Part shown: piece by piece, positions 1 through 8,730 of the stretch
How positions within the stretch are numbered: position 1 is the first letter of the stretch
Layout of the letters: every line of letters starts with the position of its first letter
Assembly: GCA_000436915.1 (NCBI GenBank)
Contig: HF994107.1
Span: forward strand, 18,843-37,636
Direction: 5' to 3'
DNA: 18,794 bases
Source of the DNA: Prevotella sp. CAG:1092
Lineage (GTDB): Bacteria > Bacteroidota > Bacteroidia > Bacteroidales > Bacteroidaceae
Made by a program: the position numbers and the translations under genes
The notes under the pieces: generated by a model
Databases searched by the model: none
Seen by the model: the letters and a program-made list of their open reading frames with translations, nothing else
What the model was told of the DNA's origin: nothing

Positions 1-1
1 T

Positions 2-2299
2 TATGGTGGCGGCTTTATTTGGTTGAATGGTAAGAAGCTTACCTTCACTATCAATCAGGTTAAGAAGGGTGAAACTCTACGTATTGGTGTAGAGAGCCAC
101 AAGAATACTGAGGCTCGTGGTATCAATGTTATCGTTAATGGCGAAGCTCTTGCTCCTGTAGAAGGCGAGCAGGTTCCTAAGTTCTTCAACGAGGTGGTAT
201 ACAATATTCCTGACGATACCCCAGACGTTGACGACTACACTCCAGTACAGATTACGTCTACCAATGGTTGCCATATCTATTATATGATAGTAGGCACAGG
301 CGACGATCCTAATGCCAATAAGACTAAGGTGGGCTATCTCTATGGTGGTGCTAAGGACGATGAGCAGGCTCTTAAGCTTCTTGAAAGCAAAGAGCAGTAT
401 ATCGTTACTCCTATCGATGTAACAGGCGACGTTAGTCTCGTAACAGCTGACTCTCTCCGTGGTTTCGATGTTACCGTAGCAAGCTCTACTATCGCTGCCG
501 ACAACTCTATGGTTGGAGTATTGAAAGAGGCTTTGCCTTGGACTCCAGTCCTCAACCTCAACCCAGCTCTATATGCAGCATGGGGATATGGTGAGGCTGT
601 TCCAACAACAGGCGCCTTCGGTGCAACAAACAATTCCAATAGCGACCTCTACAAGGGTCTCACCCTTATCCCTGCATCTGACGCAGGTCTTGAAGAAGGT
701 TGGGAAGGTATCGCTTATACCAATGGTAAAGTCAACGTAACAGGTGTAAAACTTGGTGCTTACTTTGCTGCAGACGATACATTGGCAGTTGTTTCTGGTG
801 GCACTCCAGTGCTTTCTCATGCTCACAACATCAATCACAATGGCTATATCTATCTTCCTCTCACTCAGGAAGTACTTGCCGATGCTTACGCTGACTATGT
901 TCCAGCTATGTTCACTAACGCTATCGGCATGCTCAAAGGTTCAAAGAGCGACATCAGCAAGGTTCCTGCTCCTACATTCAGCTTGGAATACAAGAACCTC
1001 AACACCAACGTTACTATCAAGAGCGTTAACAAGAATGCAAAGATCTACTATACTGTAGACGGCACAGAGCCTACTACCGAGAGCACTCCTTATGAGGGCA
1101 CATTCAACCTCACAAGCGAGGCTACAGTTAAGGCTGTAGCTATTGCTGAGGGTTATCTCGTTAGCGATGCTGCTGAAAAGTTGGTAGAAATGAAGCATCA
1201 GGCTGTCGCTCCAACTATCAGCACAGTAATGGAAGATGGTAAGACTACTGTTACTATCACCAGCAAATCTCCTGATGTAGACATTTGGTACAACTATTCA
1301 GCAAACGCTGACTCTACACAGAGCACCAAGTATACAGAGCCTATCGTTCTTCGTGATAGCAAGACAATCTCTGCATTTGCTGTTAGCGAGGCTCTCGTAC
1401 AGAGCGAACTCACAACACAGACTATCAACATCCAGAAGCCAAGCCTCCGCATCGATGCTATCGCTCACATGGATGCTAATCCTGAGGAATATAATGATGG
1501 CAAGACTTCTACAGCTTACTACTTCTCTTGGGGTAAGAATAAGAACGCATATCCTTACTACGATGAAAGCGTTTACGAAGTTGTAAAGGGTTCTGATGGT
1601 TTGGATTCTATAGTTTATACTAAGCTCAATGCTGAAGAGGTTGTTGATTTCAACAATGGTTGGAAGGTTGTTTCTCGTGGTCATGTGATGATTTGGGAGA
1701 ACATCAAGCCTGGTACCAACATCGGTGATGGCAATGCTTACAACCCAGCTACTGTTAACGACTTAGATACACTCGTTACTAACTACTACATCAACATTGG
1801 TGAGTGGAACACAGCAAACCCTGCAAGTGGTACAATCGCAACAACTGTTAAGCATGCTGGTCCTTTCGATATAGTATCATTCATCTCTAATGGTAGCGAC
1901 GGCACTCCACGCATTGTATTCGAGGTTTCTAAGGATAGCATAGAGTGGACACAGGTAGGCGACACAATCAATATGCCTGCTAACGAAAAGCGCTTGTACA
2001 GAAAGTACATACGTAGCTATGAGAATACTGACGAGGTATATGTTCGCGCACGTATTGCTGCTGGCAACTCTAAGGCTGGATTCTATGATATCTATCTCAT
2101 GAACCATGGTGAGAAGTCTATCGCTCGTGAAAACGAACTTGCTACAGGTATCGAGGAAATCACCAACGCTACAGCTAACCGCAAGGCTACTCCTGCAGCT
2201 ATCTATAGCATCAATGGTACACGCCTGAGCGCTATGCAGCGTGGCATCAACATCGTTAAGATGAGCAATGGTGAAACAAAGAAAGTTATCGTAAGATAA
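2..2299 (+). CDS. Secreted multi-domain protein with chitobiase-type C-terminal domains and T9SS-like tail (5' partial)
   Basis: The frame is already open at the first bases (codons from position 2 read YGGGFIWLNGKK), so the TTG at 23 is not a convincing start and the gene begins outside the window. Numbering from position 23, residues about 315-390 and 396-470 resemble two chitobiase/beta-hexosaminidase C-terminal (Ig-like, CHB_HEX_C_1) modules; the first has the typical IYYTVDGTEPTTES core. Residues about 100-310 have a Rossmann/GATase-like look (PVLNLNPALYAAWGYG), but I cannot name that domain. The last 50 residues (GIEE..., then AIYSINGTRL, GINIVKM, KKVIVR) resemble a type IX secretion C-terminal sorting domain, so surface or extracellular location is likely. 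Composition is rich in N, T and D and almost free of cysteine, which fits an exported protein. Enzymatic activity is unknown; a carbohydrate-related surface role is an inference from the modules. It is convergent with the lpxL-like gene. Confidence 0.8.
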   Translation, partial: YGGGFIWLNGKKLTFTINQVKKGETLRIGVESHKNTEARGINVIVNGEALAPVEGEQVPKFFNEVVYNIPDDTPDVDDYTPVQITSTNGCHIYYMIVGTGDDPNANKTKVGYLYGGAKDDEQALKLLESKEQYIVTPIDVTGDVSLVTADSLRGFDVTVASSTIAADNSMVGVLKEALPWTPVLNLNPALYAAWGYGEAVPTTGAFGATNNSNSDLYKGLTLIPASDAGLEEGWEGIAYTNGKVNVTGVKLGAYFAADDTLAVVSGGTPVLSHAHNINHNGYIYLPLTQEVLADAYADYVPAMFTNAIGMLKGSKSDISKVPAPTFSLEYKNLNTNVTIKSVNKNAKIYYTVDGTEPTTESTPYEGTFNLTSEATVKAVAIAEGYLVSDAAEKLVEMKHQAVAPTISTVMEDGKTTVTITSKSPDVDIWYNYSANADSTQSTKYTEPIVLRDSKTISAFAVSEALVQSELTTQTINIQKPSLRIDAIAHMDANPEEYNDGKTSTAYYFSWGKNKNAYPYYDESVYEVVKGSDGLDSIVYTKLNAEEVVDFNNGWKVVSRGHVMIWENIKPGTNIGDGNAYNPATVNDLDTLVTNYYINIGEWNTANPASGTIATTVKHAGPFDIVSFISNGSDGTPRIVFEVSKDSIEWTQVGDTINMPANEKRLYRKYIRSYENTDEVYVRARIAAGNSKAGFYDIYLMNHGEKSIARENELATGIEEITNATANRKATPAAIYSINGTRLSAMQRGINIVKMSNGETKKVIVR

Positions 2300-2324
2300 G
2301 TTTTATATAAACTGTATATACTGA

Positions 2325-2363
2325 AAGAAGGGGCTATCTTCATTGCGAAGATAGCCCCTTCTT
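2325..2363. terminator. Bidirectional intrinsic terminator between convergent genes
   Basis: Arms 2325-2341 and 2347-2363 form a perfect 17-bp stem around a 5-nt loop (ATTGC). It lies 25 nt after the stop of the plus-strand surface protein and 47 nt beyond the stop of the minus-strand lpxL-like gene. Flanks are AT-rich on both sides rather than a clean T-run. Its position between convergent genes suggests that it ends both transcripts. Confidence 0.8.
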
Positions 2364-2410
2364 AGTTATTGTAATAATGTAAATCTTATGTTATTATTTT
2401 ATGGTGTTGA

Positions 2411-3337
2411 TCATATCTTGTTTTTGTTTTCTGCCATAGCAGCCATCTTCTGCAGCCATTTTTCGCGAGTGCGCTTCCATCGGTTGTGAGTCCAAAGCCA
2501 ATAAGCAGGCTGTCGCTGAATAGTCTTCTCAAGCTCACGGAAATACATCTCTGTGATATCGAAGTCCTTATATTCTTTTGGTTTATCTGTCAGAAGTTTG
2601 AATTCTCCTTTATAATAACCGCGCTTCACTCTCTGCATGTCGAGATAATAAACGGCGAAGTTAGCCTTCTTAGCTATCTTCTCAGTACCTGTCAATACAG
2701 GCGTATCGTGATTCAAAAAGTTGGTCCAATAATGTATATTGTTCCAATGTGGCACTTGGTCGGCAATGAAGCCAATAACAATATGTTTGCCTTCTTGTCG
2801 CATTTTCACTATCTTTCTCAATGTTTCAGCCATAGGAATGCTTATGGCGCCAAGGCGATTGCGCAGATAAAGGAATAGTTTGTCGAAGGCAGGATTCTCC
2901 AATACGTGGTAAATTTGTCCAAATGTAATATCTTCGCCTGCCCATAGTGGCAACGAAGTAACCCATTCCCAGTTGCAATAATGACCTAAGTATATGGCAC
3001 ACGACTGTCCTTTTTGGCACGATACTCTTATCTTCTCCACGCCTGTAAACTGCATGCGCTTCATCACTTGCTTCTTGCTCATAGTAAAGAGTTTGATACT
3101 CTCTACTATATAGTCACAAAACCAAGAATAGAATTCTTTTTCTATTTTCAAGCGTTCTGCCTCGCTCTTTTCCGGAAAGCTATCTGCAAGATGCTTCTTT
3201 ACTAATGGTCGTCGATATTTTACAACATAAAATACCAAGTAGAACAAGCCGTCGCTCACAAGGTATAATACACTAAGCGGCAGTAGCGACATCAGATACC
3301 AGATACCGAAAGCTATGCCATATAATATCTTCTTCAT
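2411..3337 (-). CDS. LpxL/HtrB-like lipid A acyltransferase (lysophospholipid acyltransferase family)
   Basis: This 308-residue protein has the usual length and layout of the HtrB/LpxL family. It has an N-terminal membrane anchor (about residues 4-38, hydrophobic) and the catalytic HX4E motif at His119-Glu124 (GHYCNWEW). Downstream are the family blocks GFIADQ and TPVLTGTEKIAKKAN. The family transfers a secondary acyl chain from acyl-ACP to lipid A precursors at the inner face of the inner membrane. It is the last gene of a minus-strand run miaB-msbA-lpxL and starts 10 nt after the msbA-like stop codon, so it is very likely cotranscribed. Pairing with an MsbA-like flippase supports a lipid A role. 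Which acyl position it fills cannot be told; Bacteroidota lipid A usually carries fewer chains than that of E. coli. An ornithine- or glycine-lipid acyltransferase is a less likely alternative. Confidence 0.87.
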   Translation of the reverse strand: MKKILYGIAFGIWYLMSLLPLSVLYLVSDGLFYLVFYVVKYRRPLVKKHLADSFPEKSEAERLKIEKEFYSWFCDYIVESIKLFTMSKKQVMKRMQFTGVEKIRVSCQKGQSCAIYLGHYCNWEWVTSLPLWAGEDITFGQIYHVLENPAFDKLFLYLRNRLGAISIPMAETLRKIVKMRQEGKHIVIGFIADQVPHWNNIHYWTNFLNHDTPVLTGTEKIAKKANFAVYYLDMQRVKRGYYKGEFKLLTDKPKEYKDFDITEMYFRELEKTIQRQPAYWLWTHNRWKRTREKWLQKMAAMAENKNKI

Positions 3338-3347
3338 TTTATACTTA

Positions 3348-5201
3348 TTATACTTGCTGCATATCGTGCAACTTACGATAATATCCGTTTTTGTTTATCA
3401 ACTCTTCGTGCGAACCACGCTCCACAATCTTACCTTCATGCAGCACGCATATTTCGTCGGCATGCTTGATGGTGCTCAAACGGTGAGCCACAGCTATTGT
3501 GGTACGAGTCTTCATGAGTTTCTCTAACGCATCCTGCACCAGTCGCTCGCTCTCTGTATCAAGGGCTGAAGTAGCCTCGTCGAGGATGAGGATAGGAGGA
3601 TTCTTCAATATAGCACGAGCTATGCTCACACGCTGACGCTGACCTCCAGATAGTCTGCCACCACGGTCACCGATGTTGGTATCGAAACCATGTTCCGACT
3701 GCATAATGAAGTCGTAGGCATTAGCAATCTTTGCTGCGTTTGCTATTTCTTCGTCGGTAGCGTCGGTCTTGCCGAAGCGTATGTTGTCTTTGAATGAAGC
3801 ATTGAAGAGTATAGCCTCTTGGTTCACGTTGCCCATCAGCTGACGTAGGTCGTGAACGGCAATATCCTTCACGTTGATGCCATCGATGAGCACCTCGCCT
3901 TCCTGCACATCGTAGTAGCGTGGAATCAAGTCTACCATCGTACTCTTTCCGCTACCGCTTTGTCCTACCAAGGCTATTGTCTTACCCTTAGGAATAACGA
4001 GATTTATGTCTTTTAGCACATACACCAGCTCGTTGCTGTTGTGGTCGGTATAAGCAAACGACACATGGCGGAATTCTATCTGATGTTTGAATTCTGCAAT
4101 ATGTTCAGGGTTTTCCTTGTCTTTAATCTCTACCTCAGCTCTCAGAATCTTGTCGATACGATCCATAGAAGCCAATCCCTTAGGAATATTGTATGTAGCC
4201 TTAGAGAAGTCTTTCAGAGGGTTGATGATGCTGTACAACATCACGAGGTAGAAGATGATGGTAGGACCATCGATGCGACCATAGTCGAGCACCAAGATAC
4301 CGCCAAACCACAATACTATCACGATGAGTATTGTACCCAAGAATTCGCTCATAGGGTGAGCCATCTGCTGACGAATGTTTACTCGCATGATGTGGTCGCG
4401 ATATTCGCCATTCACCTTAGCAAAGCTTTGGTTCATCTTTTCTTCGGCACAGAAAGCCTTTATAATGCGTAGTCCGCCCAAGGTTTCTTCCACCATGCTC
4501 ATGGTGTCGCTCCATAGACTTTGCGCCTCTGTACTCTTGGCTTTCAACTTTCTGCCCACTACGCCCATAAACCATCCGAAGCATGGCACAAATACTATGG
4601 TGAACAATGTGAGCTGCCAGCTGATAACCACAAGAGCTGCGAAATAAGAGATTATAAGAATTGGGTTCTTAAACAGCATGTCGAGCGACGACATGATGCT
4701 GTTTTCAACCTCCTGCACATCACCACTCATACGAGCTAAGATATCGCCCTTGCGCTCTTCGCTAAAGAATCCCAATGACAGCGAGTTTATCTTCTGATAT
4801 AGTTGATTGCGAATGTCGCGCACAATACCTGTACGAATAGGGATGATGGTGGCTGACGAAAGGAAGTAGGCTCCTGTCTTCAAGAAAGTCATGAAAGCGA
4901 GGAATAATCCTATCACCAGCAGCGCTGTCGAAGCACTATACTCGATGATGAAGTTCTGTATGTAGAAATACAGGTTGTTTGTAGCCACCTCTTTTGCTGT
5001 TCCCCATGTGCCGTCCCATGTCATCAAGTCGTTGGCACGAATGCCGCCATCTACCTGAAACAAGATTTGCAATATAGGTATCAGAGCAGCAAACGAGAAT
5101 ATGTTGAGTATCGCTGACAATATATTGAAGACGATGCTCAGCGTCAGGAATTTCTTGTATGGCGGCACAAACCGCTTTAGTATCTGCAGGAATTCTTTCA
5201 T
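3348..5201 (-). CDS. MsbA-like ABC exporter (fused transmembrane and ATPase half-transporter)
   Basis: This 617-residue half-transporter has an N-terminal six-helix membrane domain (about residues 17-340) followed by a nucleotide-binding domain. Visible ATPase motifs are Walker A GQSGSGKS (413-420), Q-loop Gln461, signature LSGGQ (517-521), Walker B ILILDE (537-542), D-loop SALD and H-loop His573 (VAHRLST). All catalytic residues are intact and the length fits MsbA-type exporters. MsbA flips lipid A-core across the inner membrane using ATP. The adjacent LpxL-like gene (10 nt downstream) supports a lipid substrate, although sequence alone cannot separate MsbA from related lipid or peptide exporters. 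An insert at about residues 51-85 between the first two helices (periplasmic side) is longer than in E. coli MsbA. The start at 5201 follows the miaB stop by 26 nt. Confidence 0.9.
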   Translation of the reverse strand: MKEFLQILKRFVPPYKKFLTLSIVFNILSAILNIFSFAALIPILQILFQVDGGIRANDLMTWDGTWGTAKEVATNNLYFYIQNFIIEYSASTALLVIGLFLAFMTFLKTGAYFLSSATIIPIRTGIVRDIRNQLYQKINSLSLGFFSEERKGDILARMSGDVQEVENSIMSSLDMLFKNPILIISYFAALVVISWQLTLFTIVFVPCFGWFMGVVGRKLKAKSTEAQSLWSDTMSMVEETLGGLRIIKAFCAEEKMNQSFAKVNGEYRDHIMRVNIRQQMAHPMSEFLGTILIVIVLWFGGILVLDYGRIDGPTIIFYLVMLYSIINPLKDFSKATYNIPKGLASMDRIDKILRAEVEIKDKENPEHIAEFKHQIEFRHVSFAYTDHNSNELVYVLKDINLVIPKGKTIALVGQSGSGKSTMVDLIPRYYDVQEGEVLIDGINVKDIAVHDLRQLMGNVNQEAILFNASFKDNIRFGKTDATDEEIANAAKIANAYDFIMQSEHGFDTNIGDRGGRLSGGQRQRVSIARAILKNPPILILDEATSALDTESERLVQDALEKLMKTRTTIAVAHRLSTIKHADEICVLHEGKIVERGSHEELINKNGYYRKLHDMQQV

Positions 5202-5227
5202 TGGTATTCTCTCTCTTTGCGTTGATA

Positions 5228-6559
5228 TTAAATTTCCTCTCCAAAGAGAGTAGCCGAAGTAGAGCCTGTGATGCGCACTTTAACTCTGTCGCCAGGCTTA
5301 TGGTTGTTGCGAGCTATTACTACTGCCTTGTTTTGCTCTGTGCGTCCCATCATCTGCTCACGGCTGCGCTTAGCAAACGATTCTATCAATATCTCAAACT
5401 CCTTGCCTTCGTCTTGCTTATTGCGCTCAGCACTCATCTGAGTCTGAAGCTGTATAAGCTCGTTGAGTCGCTCTATCTTTGTTTCCTCAGAAACGTTGTC
5501 TGGCAAATGCTTAGCTGCATAGGTGCCAGGGCGCTCAGAATATTTAAACATAAAGGCAGAGTCGAAACCTACCTCGCGTACAAGGTCGAGAGTTTGCTGA
5601 TGGTCTTCAGGAGTCTCGTCATGATAGCCTACAAAGATGTCGGTAGTGAGTCCGCAACCAGGGATAATTCTTCTTATCGCCTCCACATGGTCGAGATATT
5701 CCTGGCGTGTATATTTACGGTTCATGAGCTTTAATATCTTGTCGCTTCCGCTCTGTACAGGGAAGTGGATATGCTTGCAGATGTTTGGCTCGTCGGCAAT
5801 GGCGTGAAGAATGTCTTCGCTCATATCCTCAGGGTTAGAGGTGGTGAAGCGCACACGCATATCTGGCACCTCATGGGCTACCATGCGCAATAGTTCGGCA
5901 AACGAGGTTCCATTCTCTGGGCGTGCACCATTAGGCAACAAGCCATACGAGTTAACGTTCTGTCCCAATAGTGTAACCTCTTTGAAGCCACGGTCGTGAA
6001 GGTCGCGCACCTCAGCCAATATGCTCTCTACATCGCGACTACGCTCACGTCCACGAGTGTAAGGCACGATGCAATAGTGGCAGAAGTTGTTGCAACCACG
6101 CATGATGCTCACAAATCCGCTCACACGGTTGCCACCCAATCTTTGTGGTATTACATCGCGATAGGTTTCTGTCAACGATAGCTTGATGTCGATAGCGTTG
6201 GTGCCATTTTCGCATTGCGCTATCATATCAGGCAAGTTGAGATATGAGTCTGGTCCACATACCAAGTTAGCATGGTGGTTCTGTATCAAGTCGTCTTTCA
6301 CTCGCTCTGCCATACATCCCAGCACTCCGATGATGAGTGGTGTTTCGCGCTTCTTGCCCATAGCGTGCAGAATGTCGAGGCGGTTAATCACCTTGTTTTC
6401 CGCATTTTCGCGAATAGAGCAAGTATTTAGGAATATGGCGTCGGCTTCGTTTTCGTTGTCGCACACCTCGTATCCAGCCATCTTCATTATAGATGCCACC
6501 AACTCAGAGTCGGCAACATTCATTTGGCATCCGTAAGTTTCAATATATAATTTTTTCAT
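5228..6559 (-). CDS. miaB: tRNA-2-methylthio-N6-dimethylallyladenosine synthase (MiaB)
   Basis: MiaB is a radical-SAM methylthiotransferase that converts i6A37 of tRNAs reading U-starting codons into ms2i6A. The 443-residue protein has the complete family architecture. The N-terminal UPF0004 domain has Cys11, Cys47 and Cys82 for the auxiliary iron-sulfur cluster. The radical-SAM motif CNNFCHYC gives Cys156, Cys160 and Cys163. A C-terminal TRAM domain (about residues 375-443) provides tRNA binding. The start MKKLYIETYGCQMN is characteristic. It heads a tight run with the msbA-like and lpxL-like genes and has a promoter-like box (CAAAGTTA on plus, TAACTTTG on minus) in the 66-nt gap behind it. 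Its link to envelope genes is probably operon housekeeping rather than a shared pathway. Confidence 0.96.
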   Translation of the reverse strand: MKKLYIETYGCQMNVADSELVASIMKMAGYEVCDNENEADAIFLNTCSIRENAENKVINRLDILHAMGKKRETPLIIGVLGCMAERVKDDLIQNHHANLVCGPDSYLNLPDMIAQCENGTNAIDIKLSLTETYRDVIPQRLGGNRVSGFVSIMRGCNNFCHYCIVPYTRGRERSRDVESILAEVRDLHDRGFKEVTLLGQNVNSYGLLPNGARPENGTSFAELLRMVAHEVPDMRVRFTTSNPEDMSEDILHAIADEPNICKHIHFPVQSGSDKILKLMNRKYTRQEYLDHVEAIRRIIPGCGLTTDIFVGYHDETPEDHQQTLDLVREVGFDSAFMFKYSERPGTYAAKHLPDNVSEETKIERLNELIQLQTQMSAERNKQDEGKEFEILIESFAKRSREQMMGRTEQNKAVVIARNNHKPGDRVKVRITGSTSATLFGEEI

Positions 6560-6593
6560 TCTTTTCTATATATACATATATATATTATGGCTG

Positions 6594-6601
6594 CAAAGTT
6601 A
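6594..6601 (-). promoter_or_regulatory. Putative -7 box of the miaB-msbA-lpxL operon
   Basis: The minus strand reads TAACTTTG, matching the Bacteroidota -7 consensus TAnnTTTG, 34 nt before the miaB ATG. No clear TTTG -33 element is seen at the expected distance. The leader between box and start is a run of alternating TA (6566-6586). Confidence 0.5.
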
Positions 6602-6625
6602 ATTATTTTTCGCCACATAAACTAA

Positions 6626-7612
6626 TTATCGTGTGCTCTTTCCTATTATCATGTCTTTAGAAAGCCATAAAAACAGGAAATAGAAAGCCACACCTGTTAT
6701 CAATCCTGCTATTGCGTCGATGGCATAGTGGGCAAGGATGTAAACCGTGGCAAAGCACATCAGCACATAGAATGGCAACATAAAAAGCAGCAATTTCTTT
6801 GAACCGCTGTGCCATGCCAATAGCATCAGAATCGTTGTCACACCAACATGCGAACTTGGGAAAGCTGCCGTTGGGCGTTCGCCTGCATCGTGGGCTTGCT
6901 CTACAAAGTGGTAGAACAGTCCGTCCTTCCATCCTGGGCTTATCATGCGCTCTGCATGGGTGGAGAAATAGTCGTTAAGGTTTGGGAATATTCCCTGTGC
7001 AATGTCGCTCATTCCTACAGCCTGATAGTAATACTGCGGTCCGGTAACGGGCAGATAGATATAAATCACGTAGTAGGCGAAGAACGAGGCAAGGATGATA
7101 AACGATGCTCGCTCAAACTCTGCATAGCGACAGAAGAAATAATACACCACCACCATAGCTATAAGCGGATAATAGCTGGCGTAGCCAAGGTCCATCAGCT
7201 CGCTAAACCAATGCCACGGCATGGCTTGATGGAACAATAGGGCAGGCTGGCAGCCAAATACGCTCTGTTCTGCTGAAGCAAAGATATGGTCGAGGTTAGG
7301 AAATACTCTGTTTATCTCGAAAGTATCGGGATACCACCATCCCAGCAATGCCAACTGCACCAATATTCTAAGCAACCTTGTGGCTCTGCATGGCAACAGC
7401 CTGTATACAAGCCACAATCCGAGAGTGCAAGCCAACACTCGCAGTCTGCCCCATATCATGGCATCGGAATGCTGAAGCTTGGTAGATATAAAGAGCACCG
7501 TTAATAGCGTGAGCACAGTATACGCCACCACTACCCATTCTATGGCGAAGAGTCCGCGTTGAGGCTTCTTTTCTATGCTGAATATTTCGAGTATAGGATT
7601 CTTCTTTCTCAT
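6626..7612 (-). CDS. PAP2-family membrane phosphatase/phosphotransferase, AUR1 (inositol phosphorylceramide synthase)-like
   Basis: This 328-residue polytopic membrane protein has about six hydrophobic segments (for example 26-43, 56-72, 145-162, 170-188, 257-291 and 300-320). PAP2 motifs are present: ERPTAAFPSSHVG (Arg246-Pro247; PSSH 252-255 with catalytic His255) and AHYAIDAIAG (His295, Asp299). The HYxxDxxAG form and the long N-terminal part resemble AUR1-type inositol phosphorylceramide synthases (PAP2_3 group) more than PgpB or undecaprenyl pyrophosphatases. The family moves or removes phosphate headgroups of lipids on the outer face of the inner membrane. The start codon overlaps the stop of the upstream NAD-epimerase gene by 4 bp (ATGA), indicating translational coupling. 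Bacteroidota make sphingolipids, so a sphingolipid headgroup transferase is plausible, but a plain lipid phosphatase cannot be excluded. Confidence 0.8.
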   Translation of the reverse strand: MRKKNPILEIFSIEKKPQRGLFAIEWVVVAYTVLTLLTVLFISTKLQHSDAMIWGRLRVLACTLGLWLVYRLLPCRATRLLRILVQLALLGWWYPDTFEINRVFPNLDHIFASAEQSVFGCQPALLFHQAMPWHWFSELMDLGYASYYPLIAMVVVYYFFCRYAEFERASFIILASFFAYYVIYIYLPVTGPQYYYQAVGMSDIAQGIFPNLNDYFSTHAERMISPGWKDGLFYHFVEQAHDAGERPTAAFPSSHVGVTTILMLLAWHSGSKKLLLFMLPFYVLMCFATVYILAHYAIDAIAGLITGVAFYFLFLWLSKDMIIGKSTR

Positions 7613-8601
7613 AGCCAGTTGTTCTCCTTATACCATTTTATTGTTTCGTGAGTGCCACGCTTAAGGTCGTATTCTGGCTTATAGCCCAATTCCTTTATTG
7701 CAGGCATAATGTCGCAACGCCAGTTGCGCTGTTTCAGTATGTTGTATTTGTCGCAGTTTAGTGCCGACACCTTTCCTGTGGCTTTGCCCATCATCTCGGC
7801 AACCGTAGTCACCACCTTTAGCACCCATATTGGAGCCGTAATGCGCAGCCACCATGGTTTGCCCAGTTCTTCGTGTATATAGTTGCTGAAGTCGGCTGAG
7901 CGATATACGTTGCCATCAGAAAGGAAATATTTTCTACCATTCTCTCCCTTCTCTAAAGCCAAGAACACCGCCTGCACCACATCCATCACATACACAAATG
8001 TGATGTCTTGCTGCTTGTAGCCCACAGCAAAGTCAATATGCTGTTTTATGCTCTTTGCCATCAAGAAATAGTCTTTCTCTCTTGGTCCATAAACGCCAGT
8101 AGGGCGAAGCGTAACGCATGGGAAGTCCGTTAGACTGTCGAGAAATTGTTCTGCAGCCAACTTGCTTCTGCCATATTCGGTATTAGGCTGTGGAGTGTCG
8201 CTATCGGTAATTTCCTGATAAGGCATCTGCTCTTTTATTGCACCGAAAATGCTTAGCGAGCTCAGATAAACCATCTTTTTTATAGGCATTCCAAGAGCCT
8301 TGATAGCATTCACGAGGTTCATAGTGCCTTGGGTGTTCACCTTGCGGAATGTTTCGGGGTTCATACATTTCGTCACTCCTGCAGCATGCACCACATAGTC
8401 GAAATTATGATCTTTTAGTTGTTCCTTCAGTTTGGCTTCTGAGCCCAATTCGAGCTCTATAAGGTTTATTCTCTTGTCGGTGAGATAAGTAAGCGGACTA
8501 CTCTTGCGTATGGCTGCCCATACGTCCATGCCTTTGTCTAAGGCTTCTTTGACTATAAAACTGCCAATGAAGCCGCTGGCGCCAGTAATAAGTATCTTCA
8601 T
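7609..8601 (-). CDS. NAD(P)-dependent epimerase/dehydratase family protein (extended SDR)
   Basis: This 330-residue extended short-chain dehydrogenase/reductase has a nucleotide-binding GASGFIG glycine motif at residues 7-13. The catalytic set is Ser114/Ser115 (YLSSLSIFG) with Tyr143-x3-Lys147 (EYGRSK). The mid-protein TGVYGPR block is typical of sugar epimerases, 3-beta-hydroxysteroid dehydrogenase-like enzymes and ceramide reductases, so the substrate is not fixed by these motifs. The stop overlaps the start of the PAP2 gene by 4 bp, so the two products probably act in the same pathway, likely lipid modification. The C-terminal half (KPWWLRITAPIWVLKVVTTVAEMMG) contains a hydrophobic stretch that could associate with the membrane. 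A promoter with TTTG-N19-TATCTTTG lies directly upstream. Confidence 0.88.
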   Translation of the reverse strand: MKILITGASGFIGSFIVKEALDKGMDVWAAIRKSSPLTYLTDKRINLIELELGSEAKLKEQLKDHNFDYVVHAAGVTKCMNPETFRKVNTQGTMNLVNAIKALGMPIKKMVYLSSLSIFGAIKEQMPYQEITDSDTPQPNTEYGRSKLAAEQFLDSLTDFPCVTLRPTGVYGPREKDYFLMAKSIKQHIDFAVGYKQQDITFVYVMDVVQAVFLALEKGENGRKYFLSDGNVYRSADFSNYIHEELGKPWWLRITAPIWVLKVVTTVAEMMGKATGKVSALNCDKYNILKQRNWRCDIMPAIKELGYKPEYDLKRGTHETIKWYKENNWL

Positions 8602-8633
8602 TATATAGAAATGTCTGTTTCGGGATTATTTTG

Positions 8634-8664
8634 CAAAGATAGTGCAAGCGAGTGGAATGACAAA
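8634..8664 (-). promoter_or_regulatory. Bacteroidota sigma-ABfr promoter of the epimerase-PAP2 operon
   Basis: The minus strand reads TTTG (8664-8661), 19 nt, then TATCTTTG (8641-8634). This matches the TTTG/TAnnTTTG consensus exactly with correct spacing. The box is 32 nt before the ATG. Confidence 0.75.
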
Positions 8665-8730
8665 ACAAAATACGCAGTTTTTGTTTTTGAATTATAATTG
8701 TTAGATAGTTAATCTTGGAATTAAATTATA

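Noticed and set aside
23..25. TTG at 23 as the start codon of the first gene
   Set aside because: The frame is open back to position 2 with sensible protein sequence, so the gene is truncated by the window edge and its true start is outside.
5159..5734. Plus-strand open frame (191 codons) across the msbA-miaB junction
   Set aside because: It is antisense to two well-supported genes, and its hydrophobic look follows from the complementary strand composition.
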